The notes: a model not told the origin generated them from the sequence alone. A stretch of 64,000 bases of DNA from Anodontia alba (GCA_964016985.1 OZ024823.1:135862112-135926111), one strand, 5' to 3'. Shown: positions 1 to 11,205, counted from the stretch's first letter. Numbers and translations: made by a program.

Positions 1-533
1 CTACCTTGGAACGTTAAGCAGAAAAGCAAGCAGAGATCAGAGGAAGAGGTATAAAGAGCTACACTATCTACTAAATTAAACCTTTCAGCCCTGCAGACCA
101 AACCGATATATTTGCAAAAAGCGTAAATACAGATGAGACAGCTATTATGGACCAACATGGTTTTCCATTCTAATCACAATTTTGTAATGACACCCCTTTT
201 GCAATATTGGTCGTATCCAAATTTAAAAATGGAAAAATCCTGTTCACACACACGTAGATAGAAAAGAAAGATCACAATCCCCGAACACACCAGTCTAAGC
301 ACTAGGGTACTCTTTTTCTTGAACATTCGGATCCTTTTTAACGTGACGTTACTTATAAATTGGCTAAACTCATATTTATATGTTGGTGTCTGTGGGTAGT
401 ATATTGTTAGTATGATCAAATCGAGTGAAGTAAGAATAATATAACTGCACTGAGCGCGAAACATTGCATAAGACATGCCAAGCGAAAAAATATGTTTATT
501 GGTATTTGTAGTCTAATCAGGGCATTCGCTGTC
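1..533. other. unassigned AT-rich sequence
   Basis: The first ~55 bases (TACCTTGGAACGTTAAGCAG) look like a BX edge on the minus strand. The rest shows no gene; the 100-codon minus-strand ORF has no recognisable domain. Confidence 0.4.
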
Positions 534-586
534 CCCCCGCACCCCCACCTCACCCCCCCCCCCCCCACCACACACACACACACACT
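534..586. repeat. C-rich and (CA)n microsatellite
   Basis: C run at about 552-566 followed by CA repeats. Confidence 0.9.
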
Positions 587-589
587 TTA

Positions 590-1078
590 TGAATCACTGG
601 TTACAACAAAATTTAGCAGTATACGCCAATAGTATAATTGTGAAAGGTGGATGCAATGCCAGTTCACTAAGGTTTCAAAAGGCACTGTTGTTTTGCCGTA
701 TATGCTAACTTGTCAAATTGCGTTTGTAAAGATTGAAGAAAGGATCAGTTTTATACTTTGATAACAAGGCGTTTGCATGCCATTCAAATTACTTTAATGG
801 TGTTTTAAAGCAGCTAATTCAACGAAACAAATAAACAGTACTCCAGAGAACTCGAGATTTTCATATATCTAAATCTGCTAATATGTTAGCTAGTCTTCGC
901 TGGAATTTATCTCTAATGTCGATAGAAACCAAGACTGATGCATGTAAAACATTGGCTACAGCCAAACTGGAGTGTGCAGCACATTTCTGGAATGCCCCCA
1001 AAACAACATCATATTCATCAACTTCTAAAGGTCCTGCTAGAGAGGTTTGTATTTGTTTAACTGTGATGTTTCAGAGAT
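590..1078. other. unassigned sequence
   Basis: Nothing recognised; the 65-codon ORF at 883 has no family features. Confidence 0.4.
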
Positions 1079-1197
1079 AAGGCGAAGGACTCGTATGCGG
1101 ACCGAATATATATTTCTAATTTGGAGCCGCATCAGATTAAAGGGCAAGGTTTCGCGCGAATAAAACTGGTTTAAGCTCCAGTAGTTTTTCTACTGAC
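1079..1197 (+). mobile_element. BX repeat, left part of a split copy
   Basis: GGAGCCGCATCAGATTAAAG, GTTTCGCGCGAATAAAACTG, GTTTTTCTACTGACCGTACC. BX is a dispersed repeat defined here by these boxes, a CCAAGGCGGT box and a distal GTGATTGTGGCATTTCCT box. The copy resumes at 1986. Confidence 0.6.
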
Positions 1198-1985
1198 CGT
1201 ACCAACCCAGCCAGCAACCTACATCTAACCTTCATTGGACCGATATCTTTTGTATCGGCTAGATATCGTAAATGATATTTAACCGATATTATTTTACCCA
1301 TCAGCATTAGTCGGGCCGATATCTTGTCGGATACACGTCGGTCCGATATCGGACATATATCACTTTAGTCAGATATACGCCATCGGACCGTCATTATTTT
1401 CCACATTGGACCGATATGAAGCCGTTGTCACTAAGGGAGTTATTCAACATTTTTTCCCAGTTTGCCTATTATCGGGTAGTTATAACTTTAGTTATCTGCC
1501 GTCATTGGCGCAAAAGGTTTTCTTTATCCATGCAATATCACCTAGTAAGCAGTTGAGATTAGAAAGATCAGAAAGAAAGAAACAAAACATTTACGTCACG
1601 AAAACTAGTGACACTTACAAATTACAGTGTATTTAAACTCACTTGAAAGCAGTTATTTGTTAGTAACTGTATTTGAAAATATTATTGTACGATTGCTTTA
1701 GTCTGTTATAATAAAAAAAAATTTTTGTTTTTATTTCAGCTTTGACTTTAGGTTGTTTATCTTACAATTCGTCCCCAACGGATGAGTCGGCAGTGAATAT
1801 TGTATTAATTCACTCACTAATTTGGTTTAATTTCAATATGCATTTAAAACTTCATACTCATTTTCGAAGTACATATGTATGCGGTTTACGTTTTATATTG
1901 GACAGACATCAGGCCGTTATCGGACCGATCTGCAGTCAACCCGACCAGTTACCGATATCTATCCGATATAGGCATACTCACTGGG
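1198..1985. mobile_element. 0.8-kb CCCAG-ended element, H9 relative
   Basis: Starts CCCAGCCAGCAACCTACATC and ends GGCATACTCACTGGG. Sub-terminal regions are rich in GGACCGATAT/ATATCGG words (1235-1420 and 1900-1975). Sequence outside both ends is continuous BX (GACCGTACCAA on the left, AAGGTAGTTCCTCTG on the right), so the boundaries are well supported. The interior 1430-1890 has no recognisable gene. Possibly a longer, less deleted relative of H9. Confidence 0.68.
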
Positions 1986-2080
1986 AAGGTAGTTCCTCTG
2001 TTGCAATGCTTTGTTTATGGTCTCGTATGGGACCGCCTTGAAACGGTTAGTAGAAACATTACTGGGAAAACAAACAAACA
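1986..2080 (+). mobile_element. BX repeat, right part of the split copy
   Basis: AAGGTAGTTCCTCTGTTGCA and ATGCTTTGTTTATGGTCTCG continue the BX order interrupted by the 0.8-kb element. Confidence 0.55.
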
Positions 2081-2327
2081 AGTTAGCTGAGAAATTGCTT
2101 CCCAGTAACTTCATAATAACTCTTCCCAGTAAACACACAGCATCATAGCAAAGGTGTTCCGATGCCAGTGCGACATCATTACGATAATGTCTGGGTTTGT
2201 TGCATTATGTATTCTTGTTTATCATATACAAACAACAATTATCCAGAAAAGTCTGAAAATGTGTTAAGTGAGGTCAGATTATTTCTTCATTTTCAACATC
2301 GTCACAAAAAAATATCTGTACCATATA

Positions 2328-2683
2328 CAGTCGAACTTCGTTGGCTCGAACATGTTTGGGACATAGAAAATTGTTCGAGACATGGGTGGTTCGAGCCACT
2401 GAGTGTTAATTATGGTGCCAAGTCAGGAAGCAAATGGCTATAATTTAGGGATTTTTTTTCAATTTTCTATACAATAATTCTATGTTGAGTGTACTCATTA
2501 GAATCGCCTCGATGAGGCGATTCTAATGAGGACACACAACATACAATTCCATGATAAAATAAGAAAAATCATTAAATATTTGTTTTCTTGAGGTATTGGA
2601 AGAATTTTGTAGGGACTGAAAAAAGAGTTCGAATCATCCACGGTAAAAGAGCCATCCGTGTTCGAGCCATTGAGGTTATACTG
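2328..2683. mobile_element. H2 MITE with pogo/Tigger-like TIRs carrying an H1-like core
   Basis: TIRs CAGTCGAACTTCGTTGG... and ...TGAGGTTATACTG lie next to TA on both sides, in the style of pogo/Tigger elements. The centre (2485-2538) is a palindrome whose inner stem, CTCATTAGAATCGCCTC and its complement, matches the H1 core with paired substitutions, unlike the other two H2 copies. Confidence 0.8.
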
Positions 2684-2870
2684 TATATTTTAACATTAAC
2701 ATGTGGAATAGGAATCCCTATGCGCACTTAGATGTAATCAAGACATTTACCAACTTTCCTTATGACTATTAGAAGAGAAGATGAAGAGGAAGATCCACGT
2801 TCACATAACACAGCCTTGCCAAGAGACATTACATAGCCTACCCAAGACACATAACATAGCTTACCCAAAA

Positions 2871-3149
2871 CATCACGAAAACATGCCTATATAATTTTGA
2901 CCCCCTTAAACCCCACTTTTATATAGTAAAACTGGGGTTTACAGGGGTATACACTATTTTTCTTATTTCTGCTCGAAATATAGATTGTGGACACTCGTTA
3001 GAACCGCCTCATCGAGGCGGTTCTAACGAGTACCCACAATCTATGTTTTGAGCAAAAATATAAAAAATACTAGAATTTTTATCTGAAATTTTTCATTGTT
3101 TTTGGTGGTAAAATTTTGAGTATATTCAAATAGGCATGTTTTCGAAATG
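2871..3149 (+). mobile_element. H1 fold-back MITE
   Basis: Family type: outer TIR CATCACGAAAACATGCCTAT / ATAGGCATGTTTTCGWAATG. The asymmetric flanks are a TTAAACCCCACTTTTATAT block on the left and ATCTGAAATTTTTCA on the right. The central palindrome has arms TCGTTAGAACCGCCTC, extended by TGGGTACTCG and CATAGATT. This copy's outer stem is mismatched (GTGGACACTCG against CGAGTACCCAC) and the loop is AT. No coding capacity. The orientation named plus has the ACCCC flank first. Confidence 0.9.
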
Positions 3150-3799
3150 GTAAAAAATAAACAAGATGTCCATGATGGACTTGAAGCGCTCACGTGAGTC
3201 ATGATGCATTAACGTCGGAGGTCATCAATTTGTTGTTATGTTCAGTTCAGTAATATCACAAAGGTCTTTTAATTTTATAATTTCGATAGGTTTGCCTTTT
3301 CCGATCGATTATTAAGGGAGCGAGGCATACCTGACGAAATGTCATTATAAAAATATAATGATATTGCACGCAATGACACATCTAAGTTTGATCGATGAAA
3401 ATTCGAAATGAAAAATGGAGGTCATCAATTTGCTTCAAAAATATCGCAGCACCATCTATATGCCTGTCCTACACTTTTACAAATGCTATAATTCAATCTG
3501 CTCTCACCGGGCCATGAAAGAAATATTCTATGAACTTATTTTGAAACTGAGCCAATGGCTTGCGATGAGATGCCAGTAAAGAGTTTTCTAGCTGTGCCGG
3601 TCATCTCGTTCAGTGGAGCAAAACCATTTTAGTAATTTCGATACAGGGCCTTAACAGGAACATTTGTGCGATATTATTTTGAAATTGAATTGGTGGGTTA
3701 GGAGGAGATGTAATTTGAAGAAATTGATGACAACAGACGGGCAAAGGATAGTTAGAAAGCGGAACACATCGCGGTCACAGAAGCTCACCTTGAGCATCT
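3150..3799. other. unassigned sequence
   Basis: A GAGGTCATCAATTTG word occurs at about 3218 and 3418, suggesting an old repeat; no gene. Confidence 0.35.
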
Positions 3800-4130
3800 T
3801 GAGCCTACATGAGCTAACAAAGTACGACAGACAGCATACAAATTAACGAATAACAAAGCAACAAGCTCCAACTTCTCCAGCAAGTGATCACAGAGCCAGA
3901 CAGCAAACACACCAATAAGACAACAAACCCAGCGGGCACACAACGTTTAAACACCGTCAACGTTGATTCAACGTCAAGACGTTGAGTCAACGTTGTATAG
4001 GCGTTGTTTCAACGTTGTATGTCAGCTGGGTCAACAAGACGAAACATGATAAAGCTTCCGAGCGAGCAGCCACACGCCCCTCGCAGAACTAAGGACACCA
4101 AAAACGCCGCCTTAGAATAATTCAAGATGT
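3800..4130 (-). mobile_element. BX copy interrupted by H8
   Basis: AGCTCCAACTTCTCCAGCAA, CAGAGCCAGACAGCAAACAC on the left of H8; AACAAGACGAAACATGATAA and AACGCCGCCTTAGAATAATT on the right. Read on the minus strand these follow BX order. Confidence 0.5.
3928..4030. mobile_element. H8 MITE (CCCAGC ends, ACGTTG array)
   Basis: CCCAGCGGGCACACAACGTT ... GTATGTCAGCTGGG. Six alternating AACGTTG/CAACGT words form an overall inverted repeat. It is inserted in a BX copy. Confidence 0.82.
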
Positions 4131-4651
4131 CATTATACATAAAAGTGTGACATTGTAATAACACTATAATAGCCCGGCTTTTGTAACTACATTCTAGAAT
4201 ATCAATTGATTACTTAAGAGGAAATGTTGACCCAGATCAGACAGAGTGGTTTGTGAGTGCGCATATGTCACACAAACAAATACGTAACAAATTGTACGCA
4301 TATGTAACAGTTACATATGCGTATGAATGCCACACGTCGAAATTTACACATGTGCAAAATTACGAAATCTTCACATCTTATAAAATTGCAAAGAAAGTCG
4401 ATACTGTTGGATTGTGTCTTTGATACAGAATAGAAATTGTACATCATACGCCGCGCTGGTCTGGGTCTACCCTGTTTTTAAAGTCCTTTTAGAGTGACAT
4501 GGGTCATATATAGTTAAAGAGTGACGACCCAGAGAGATCCTGCAGAGCGCTTTTGGGTCGTATTCGTAAATTATCTTGATTTGTGACATCCTTATCTTTG
4601 CATTTCAAAATAAGAGTTTGCGAAAACTTTTATGGCTACACCATTTTCTTT

Positions 4652-4653
<2 letters not shown>

Positions 4654-4684
<31 letters not shown>
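4654..4684. repeat. poly-T tract (31 nt)
   Basis: Uninterrupted T run; probably a slippage-expanded tract or a retroposon tail read on the minus strand. Confidence 0.9.
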
Positions 4685-4688
<4 letters not shown>

Positions 4689-4950
4689 CCAATGAAAATG
4701 TATTTTGTTCACTAGCAAGCAAAATTTTGTGGAAGTGGCAACAAAGGTTCCCTGAAAATATAAACTTGAAATTGGAGCATAAGGAAAATCTCAATTTGAG
4801 ATGCTTTGTGAACTCAACCCTTGAACATGGTCTGCACTATTTGTGTGTTATAGTAATGATACATACATATCTACAAAAGATTGATATATTTCAGATCATT
4901 GCAAATAGAATGACCAATTTTGTAAACTCAACATTGTAAGGGCTAGGTCA

Positions 4951-4982
4951 TCCTCGATAGCTCAGCTTGCGAGGCGGAAGGT
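4951..4982 (+). other. tRNA-Tyr-like 5' fragment (SINE head or tRNA relic)
   Basis: TCCTCGATAGCTCAGC followed by GCGAGGCGGAAGG resembles the acceptor, D-arm and A-box part of animal tRNA-Tyr. The anticodon and T arms are not recognisable downstream, so it is not a functional tRNA gene. Confidence 0.4.
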
Positions 4983-5217
4983 CCTGTTTCTATTTCTTGG
5001 ATGGGCAAACCAAAGACTTGAAAGCTAGTAATAATTCGGGTTAGCATATACTGGTTCGTCATTGTGGGAACAAAGTGACCGGTCGTGTTCAGTAAGTGCA
5101 CATGCACCAAAGTTGACGCTGTACAATATTAGTTCAGTAAATGCACAGTATTAGTACATAGACATTTCGACTCAACCGTCTCTCAACCAAGCAGAGACCT
5201 TAAATTGGCGTTCATAG

Positions 5218-5670
5218 TGTCCACGTAGAGCTACACTTTGGGCAGCCATTTTGAAATTAAGAAATTGGTAAATTCAGTGAATTCACTGACACACTTTCCT
5301 AGTTAATTCTATGCAAAAGTCGAGTTCATGACGGCCATATTGAATTTCCAATCGAAATGACTTGAACTATTAATCTTTTTATCTACAAGTCGCCCCGATA
5401 CTTCATACAAAGTTTCAAGTCAAGTGGAGGTTTAGTTCAGGAGAAGGAGTTCAAAATAGATTTTCAAGATGGCGGCCATGGTGACCACCTTGGGGTTCCG
5501 ATCGGAATGATTTTAGCTATTTTTTTATATACTAATTGTTCCAATGCCAAAACTTAGTTTCAAGTCAATCTATAGTTGTTGAAAATGTGAAAAGCTAACG
5601 GACGGATGGACGACGGACAACAGGCGACGGCATAAGCTGAACTGGAGCAAAACTCCAGGTGAGCTTATAA
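5218..5670 (+). mobile_element. H10 element (short copy)
   Basis: Contains the H10 unit: TCAAGATGGCGGCCATGG, a CGATCGGAATGATTTTAGC block and AAGTTTCAAGTCAA blocks. It ends in a GACGGACGACGG-type tract and a CCAGGTGAGC terminus. Only about two units; the ORFs here are repeat shadows. Confidence 0.7.
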
Positions 5671-6354
5671 TACACGCAATATATATTACATAAAACATAG
5701 AAGTTTGGGCAACATGCCAAAGCGTTGGTTTTGTAAATAGGGTCAAATAAAAACATGCATAGTAAGAAATAAATCGGTCACAGTAAACGTTTCCGATATA
5801 GTGACCGTTACTTCAAGGAATGAACAGATGTTACATATATGTATGGTTCATACATATCATACGAAAACCTCACTCTTACTTGTCCCCATGTTACATATGC
5901 GTGCAGTTGTACGCAAACGTAACACATTAACATTGTGATGCGTTACATAAGCGTACAGTTGAACGCATACGTAACAATTTGTTACGTATGCGTACAATTG
6001 TACGCATATGTATCACATTTGTTACGTATTCGTTTGTGTGACATATGCGCATTCACAGTGGTTGCTAATATGGGCCTTCCGCGCACAGCGGACGACACAT
6101 TTACATGACTCAGCGCATCCGTTTAGATATATTATTATTATATTTTGGCAAGCGTGCGTGTACGTGAACTTCGCTGCGTTGGTGCTAAATACACATACTA
6201 ATTCAAAATCGTTGTATTTCGCTAATCGACACACATATGAAAATATGTTATTTCGACATGTTCTTTAATTTTGGGTTTATTTATCCGTATCGATTGCAAA
6301 CTATAACCGAATTACATGTACCAACAAAAGGACATGGTATACGTAGCCCTTCCA

Positions 6355-6640
6355 CATCACGAAAACATACCTATATAATTTTGACACCCCTTATACCCCA
6401 CTTTTAATATAGTAAAATGGGGGTTTACAGGGGTATACATTATTTTTCTTATTTTTGCTCAAAACATAGATTGAGGGTACTCACTAGAAATGCCTCGCCG
6501 AGGCGGTTCTAACGAGTACCCACAATTTATGTTTTGAGCAGAAATATGAAAAATATCAGAATTTTTATCTGATTTTTTTTTTCATTTTTTTTTTCGGCGG
6601 TAAAATTTTCCTTTTAATTGAATAGGCGTGTTTCGTTATG
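6355..6640 (+). mobile_element. H1 fold-back MITE
   Basis: TIRs CATCACGAAAACATACCTAT and AATAGGCGTGTTTCGTTATG. One arm is altered (AGAAATGCCTCG against CGAGGCGGTTCT), leaving mismatches in the core. T-rich expansion at 6577-6594. Confidence 0.88.
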
Positions 6641-7164
6641 AAGCCACTACACGTAGAGGAAAGCAAATTTGAATATAATAGTAGTGTAATCAAACAGCAA
6701 GTCTCCTACCAATAACAACACGCGAAAGCCAGTTCCAAAAGTCTGGCGGACAGTCACCGAGAAACACCAACACAAAGTCAATGCCAAGGGTCTAAAAACA
6801 TGATTTCCAATGTCTCAGTGACACGCTCAAAGCAGGGCATATGAAATCGACCAAAGAAATGCAATACAATGTACAGAGTACGGTAAACATAAACACAAAA
6901 ATAGAAATGAGGGTAACAGTTACTGCTTATAGGTTTATCTATGGGAGTGGTGAAATACTAGCCATGGTAGCGGTATGCGGGATGATTTATAGAGGTACAC
7001 ACTAGATACGCGTAGACAGCAGGCTCCTGTGACCTTGTTTTCGTAACATTCACACTGATAATGAGTAGCATAAGACAAACACCATGATTAAAACAAATCA
7101 TACATATAAAGATGCTGCCATGTTCTTACATGAACACCACACTATCCCTCTGGGATAGTTTATC
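6641..7164. other. unassigned, possible BX remnant
   Basis: CA-rich plus-strand text (AACAGCAAGTCTCCTACC) resembles BX minus-strand style but without its diagnostic boxes. Confidence 0.3.
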
Positions 7165-7434
7165 TCCTTCGTCTTCTACTGCCCTACCCAAGGCGGTTCC
7201 TCTGTTACACTACCTTGTTCATAAGTCGGTGGTTTTCTTATTTGGCGTTTGTCATTCCCAGCTAGCATTCTACGTAAATCTACATCGGGCCGTCATCGGC
7301 CCGTCAGCTACCCTGACGGGCCGATGACGGCCCGATATAGATTTACGTAGAATGCTGACTGGGTTGTTTATTCCTCATCTCTTCGTCTCTTCTTGTTATG
7401 TGATTGTGGCATTTCCGGAGTATCTGTACTTATA
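7165..7434 (+). mobile_element. BX copy interrupted by H9
   Basis: CTACCCAAGGCGGTTCCTCT, then H9, then TTTATTCCTCATCTCTTCGT and ATGTGATTGTGGCATTTCCG. Confidence 0.65.
7258..7363. mobile_element. H9 hairpin MITE
   Basis: CCCAGCTAGCATTCTACGTA ... AGAATGCTGACTGGG. Nearly the whole 106 bp folds on itself; centre CGTCAGCTACCCTGACG. It is inserted in a BX copy. Confidence 0.88.
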
Positions 7435-8218
7435 TGTTTGTCGTTTAATATGCCAGCTACTTTACTTACCCGAAATATTAGAACAGATAGGCCTCAGCAA
7501 ACAGTTTAGATCACGATCACATGCTGCAGAAAATAACATTGACATATCAATTAAAGGTGTGTGAATATGTAGAGTAAATACGGTATGATTAAACGTTTTA
7601 TTGACTTTTATCGGGAAGGTATTAATCATCGTGGGGCTCAGTTTCTATAAATAAGCTAATTTTTGTGCAGTATATTGTATACAAATCTTTTTGTTTTAAA
7701 CAAATAGTCGGATACCATACTTCATTACCGGTAAACTGTGAACAAGACTGTTTTGATACTTGAATTTACAGTTTTGATCAGGACTGAATATTTAAATTGA
7801 CTGCTGTATTCATAAATGATGCCAGTTTAATGCCACTGAAGATTGGTAGCTTTATATGACCGGGGCCTTTGCCAATATCTATCGATTTCAACAGCATTTA
7901 ACTGAAAATATATTCAACAATAGCACGATAATAATTGTGTGGTAAAATTAAGACTTACTTAGAAGTCCGAAGTAAAGAGAAAACAAAAATAGTTTTATTT
8001 AGTCCATAGCAGATAGCACGTACATAATTATGAATGTTACCGAACTCAAACAGGTCTGTAGCCTTTGTCATCATGTTTCCCTGTATATCTGAAGAAAAAT
8101 ATCATGGAAAACGATTGGACGAAACGAAGAAACAAGAAAAGTTAATTTACCGACGCCTGCATCTACATCTACTGCATCAACCAAATGGCATTTTTTTGTA
8201 ATCAAACTAGAAACAAGA
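7435..8218. other. unassigned sequence
   Basis: AT-rich, no repeats matched and no gene. Confidence 0.4.
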
Positions 8219-9695
8219 TTACCAAGATGGACCTGTATCGCTCACCTGAGTACCAGACAAGTGACCCCTATGTGGGGCCATTTTTATCTCAAGGCTATTA
8301 TTTAAATCAGTCAACTTGTTACTTTCAATGAAGTTTTGAGTCAATTGGCCTTTTGGTTCAGGAGAAGCGGCTCGAAATAGATTTTCAAGATGGCAACTAT
8401 GACGGCCATCTTGGATACTCAATCGGAACTATTTTAGCTATTATTTATCTACAAGTCACCCCTATACTTTCTACCAAGTTTCAAGTCAATTCGCATTTCA
8501 GTTCAGGAGAATAAGCGCAAAATACATATTCAAGACGGTGGCCATATTGGCCATATCAACAAGTTGCCCCGGTATTTCCTTTCAAGTTTCGAGTCAATTG
8601 GCCTTTCGGTTCAGGAGAGAAGCGCAAAATATTTTTTCAAGATTGTGGCCATGACAGCCACCTTGGATTTCCGATCGGAACTATTTTAGGTACTTTTGGT
8701 CTACAAGTTGTCCCGATACTTCTTAGCAAGTTTCGAGGCAATTATTCTTTCGATTCAGGAGAAGGAGCGTAAAATATATTTTTAAGATGGCGACCATGCG
8801 GCTATCTAGGATATCCGATCGGAATTATTTTGGGTATTTTTATTCACAAGTAGTCCCGATACTTCCTACCAAATTTCGAGCCAGTTCGCCTTTTGGTTCA
8901 GATGAAGAGGCGCAAAATAAATTATCAAGAAGGCGGCCATAGCGGCCATCTTAGATTCGTGATCGCAACAATTTTAGGAAATTTTGACTTACAAGTCACT
9001 CTGATACTTCCTGCCAAGTTTCGAGTCAACTGGCCTTTCAGTTCAGGAGAAGAAGCAAAAAATATTTTCAAGATGGCGGCCATGGCGGCCATCATGGACT
9101 TCTAATCGAGATGATTGTAGCTAATTTTAATCTACAAGTTGCCCTCATACCAAGTTTCGAGTCAACTGGCCCTTCGATTCAGCAGATGAAGTGCTAAGCA
9201 GATTTTCAAACTGGCGGCCATCTTGAATTTCCGACCAAAAAGATTCTAACTATGTTTTGATCTACGAGGCTTACCAAGTTTCTAGTCATTTGGCCTTTCT
9301 GTTCAGGAGAAGCTCAAAATAGATTTTTGAGATCTAGCAATGTTGGATTTCCGATCGGAACGATTTTAGCTATATTCTGATCTACAAATCATCCCGACGT
9401 TTCCTACAAAGTTTCGCGTCAAATGGCCTTTCGGTTCAAGAGATGAAGCACAAACCTGATTTTCAAGATGGTGGCCATGGCGACCATCTTTGATTTCCGA
9501 TTGGAACGATTTTAGCCATTTTTATCTACAAATTACTGTGATGCTTCCTACCAAGTTTCAAGTCAAATTGCCAAGGGATGTAGAAGGACTATGCTTTTAA
9601 AGGAAATGGTTGACGCCGCACGACACCCGACGCACGATGGACGACAGACATTGACTGATCACAATAGCTCACCTTAAGCACTTCATTCTCAGGTC
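8219..9695 (+). mobile_element. H10 element, long copy with about nine tandem units
   Basis: Begins near GCTCACCTGAG. It then repeats a ~140-150-bp unit about nine times: AAGATGGCGGCCATNNCGGCCATCTTGG-like block, CGATCGGAACNATTTTAGC, a CTACAAGT block, AAGTTTCGAGTCAATTGGCC and GGTTCAGGAGAAG. The blocks lie near 8383, 8532, 8638, 8787, 8927, 9069, 9210, 9330 and 9462. It closes with a GACGACAGAC tract and TAGCTCACCTT. Units are diverged, so the array is not a recent expansion. No coding capacity is credible. Confidence 0.85.
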
Positions 9696-9977
9696 ACCTA
9701 AAAACGAACCCTGAATGTTAGGTCATATATCGTGAAAATTAAGCCGCAGTACCTTATCTGTTTCCCTGTCTTCACCAAAAGCTTGCTGATACTTAATCAT
9801 ATTTACCCCTTATCAGGCCCCTACCTGTAAGGATGGCCAAAGTCACCAAGGATTTCTTATCGTAATCTGCTTAGAGTCATTAGGGTGTTATGCAATCAAC
9901 ATTATTTTTTTAAAAGACGAAATCAAAGTTGTCAGCCAAACTTGCGTTCACAAACATGACGTTTACTGCACTGTATT

Positions 9978-10286
9978 CATGTTGTTTGTGTTGAGGTTTT
10001 ACGGCCCAGTCAACCCAATGGGGTCATGTCGAGCGCGGTCAGTTTACCTAACCACATGTTTACTGGGCAGACTTAGTCCTCTAAGCGGTTCACCAGTATT
10101 GTGCACATGCTTTCGCCAGAAACTGACAACTGCCCTTCTTGAATCAGCGGAAGGGAGAGAATGACCGCAGAAAATATTTCATGATCAATCTCCACGAAAG
10201 AATGTTGCCGACCTCGGCGGAGGTTGAACCCGCAACCTCGTGGTCTCCAGTCGGACGGCGCATCCAACTGAGCCACCGAGGCCGGC
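9978..10286 (-). mobile_element. tRNA-derived SINE
   Basis: On the minus strand the head (10286 downwards) reads GGCCTCGGTGGCTCAGTTGG with an A box, then TTGCGGGTTCAACCTCCGCC with a B box. The tRNA-unrelated body begins TTCTTTCGTGGAGAT and the tail is TTGACTGGGCCGTAAAACC. Pol III transcription is expected of the family. No tRNA is encoded because the arms do not all pair. Confidence 0.85.
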
Positions 10287-10439
10287 TGTATTCATGTTGT
10301 AGATTATCTTTTTGTAACGAGTGACAACGTTTTAGAATAAATTTATCATAAACTCATGTTCTAATGCAAACAATGTTTTAAACCAGCATCATATTTGGAA
10401 ATTAATTCAGAATGACAGTTGTAAATAAATAGAAAGGAA

Positions 10440-10655
10440 GGTAATGATCAGGAATCGATACAATTACCTAACACTTTCCATCCAATACATCAAAGAGAAA
10501 GAAGGACGAGCTTAAAGCACCGGCACCACAACGGTTAACCAAATTAAAAAATTCACCAGGACATATATGCAAATGCATACAATGACAGGAATAGTAAACC
10601 ACAGCAGAAGCACCGCCTTAGAACGGCCAGTAACAAAATACTTCGGCAAGGTGGG
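10440..10655 (-). mobile_element. BX copy, partial
   Basis: CATACAATGACAGGAATAGT and AGCACCGCCTTAGAACGGCC, the complement of the CCAAGGCGGT region, then CAGTAACAAAATACTT. Confidence 0.5.
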
Positions 10656-11125
10656 GGAGGGGGGAGGAGGGGAAGAGTGGGGAATAAAACTTAAAACGAA
10701 TACAGAGATGAAACAACGATGAGGACTCGATAGCAAGAAATAACGCAAATGCTGAAGCAAAAGAAAACCAACAATTGGACTCCGGTGGGCCTGACCAGAG
10801 CCAGAGCATCAGGTGTGCTGAAAAGCTACAAAATGTATTACAAAGTGTATGACAGTGGAACCACTGTTTAAGAATTTAAGATCGGTACCCCTGTTTAAGC
10901 ATTTAAACAATTAAAAGTTTATTCCTGTGAAAATATTTAGTAGAGAAGGATATAAGCTAGTGATCCAATTGCAAATAGTACATAAGCAATACAGTGCACA
11001 CGAACATGGACTTAAACCCATTTATTACGAGTGAAATCTGCTACCTCAGCTTTTTAGACGGGTCCTTTTCCAATAGGTGTCTGGTTATTTTTTTATCATA
11101 GCCATGGTTTATATATTTCTGCGTC

Positions 11126-11205
11126 TAATGCAAATAGTGTAGACCGTGATCAGACGCCTCAGAAATTCTGCGGCATTTGATCTGTGTCTACATTGTTTGC
11201 CTATG
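11126..11205. mobile_element. H3-type palindromic core, solitary
   Basis: GCAAATAGTGTAGACCGTGAT and GATCTGTGTCTACATTGTTTGC are imperfect inverted arms. The H3 TIRs are not recognisable around it. Confidence 0.6.

Larger units (their letters stand above)
4255..6053. mobile_element. candidate 1.8-kb DNA element with complex inverted termini
   Basis: Left end (4255-4322) and right end (about 5985-6053) are inverted repeats sharing TGCGCATATGTCACACAAAC followed by RAATACGTAACAAA. Next to the right end are three imperfect palindromes of 34 bp (5890-5923, 5942-5975, 5981-6014), each reading roughly GTTACRTATGCGTACA then its complement; the left end has one and a half. No transposase is visible inside. 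The interior holds a 31-nt poly-T, a tRNA-like fragment and an H10 copy, so the unit is non-autonomous. It could instead be two separate small elements in opposite orientation. Confidence 0.6.

Noticed and set aside
4583..4939. 118-codon ORF with a Phe run
   Set aside because: The Phe run is the poly-T tract; no domain on either side.
10215..10284. Possible tRNA gene on the minus strand
   Set aside because: A and B boxes are present but the arms do not form a full cloverleaf, and a conserved non-tRNA body follows: SINE instead.
9978..10324. Three overlapping ORFs of 61-67 codons on both strands
   Set aside because: All are frames through the SINE copy.
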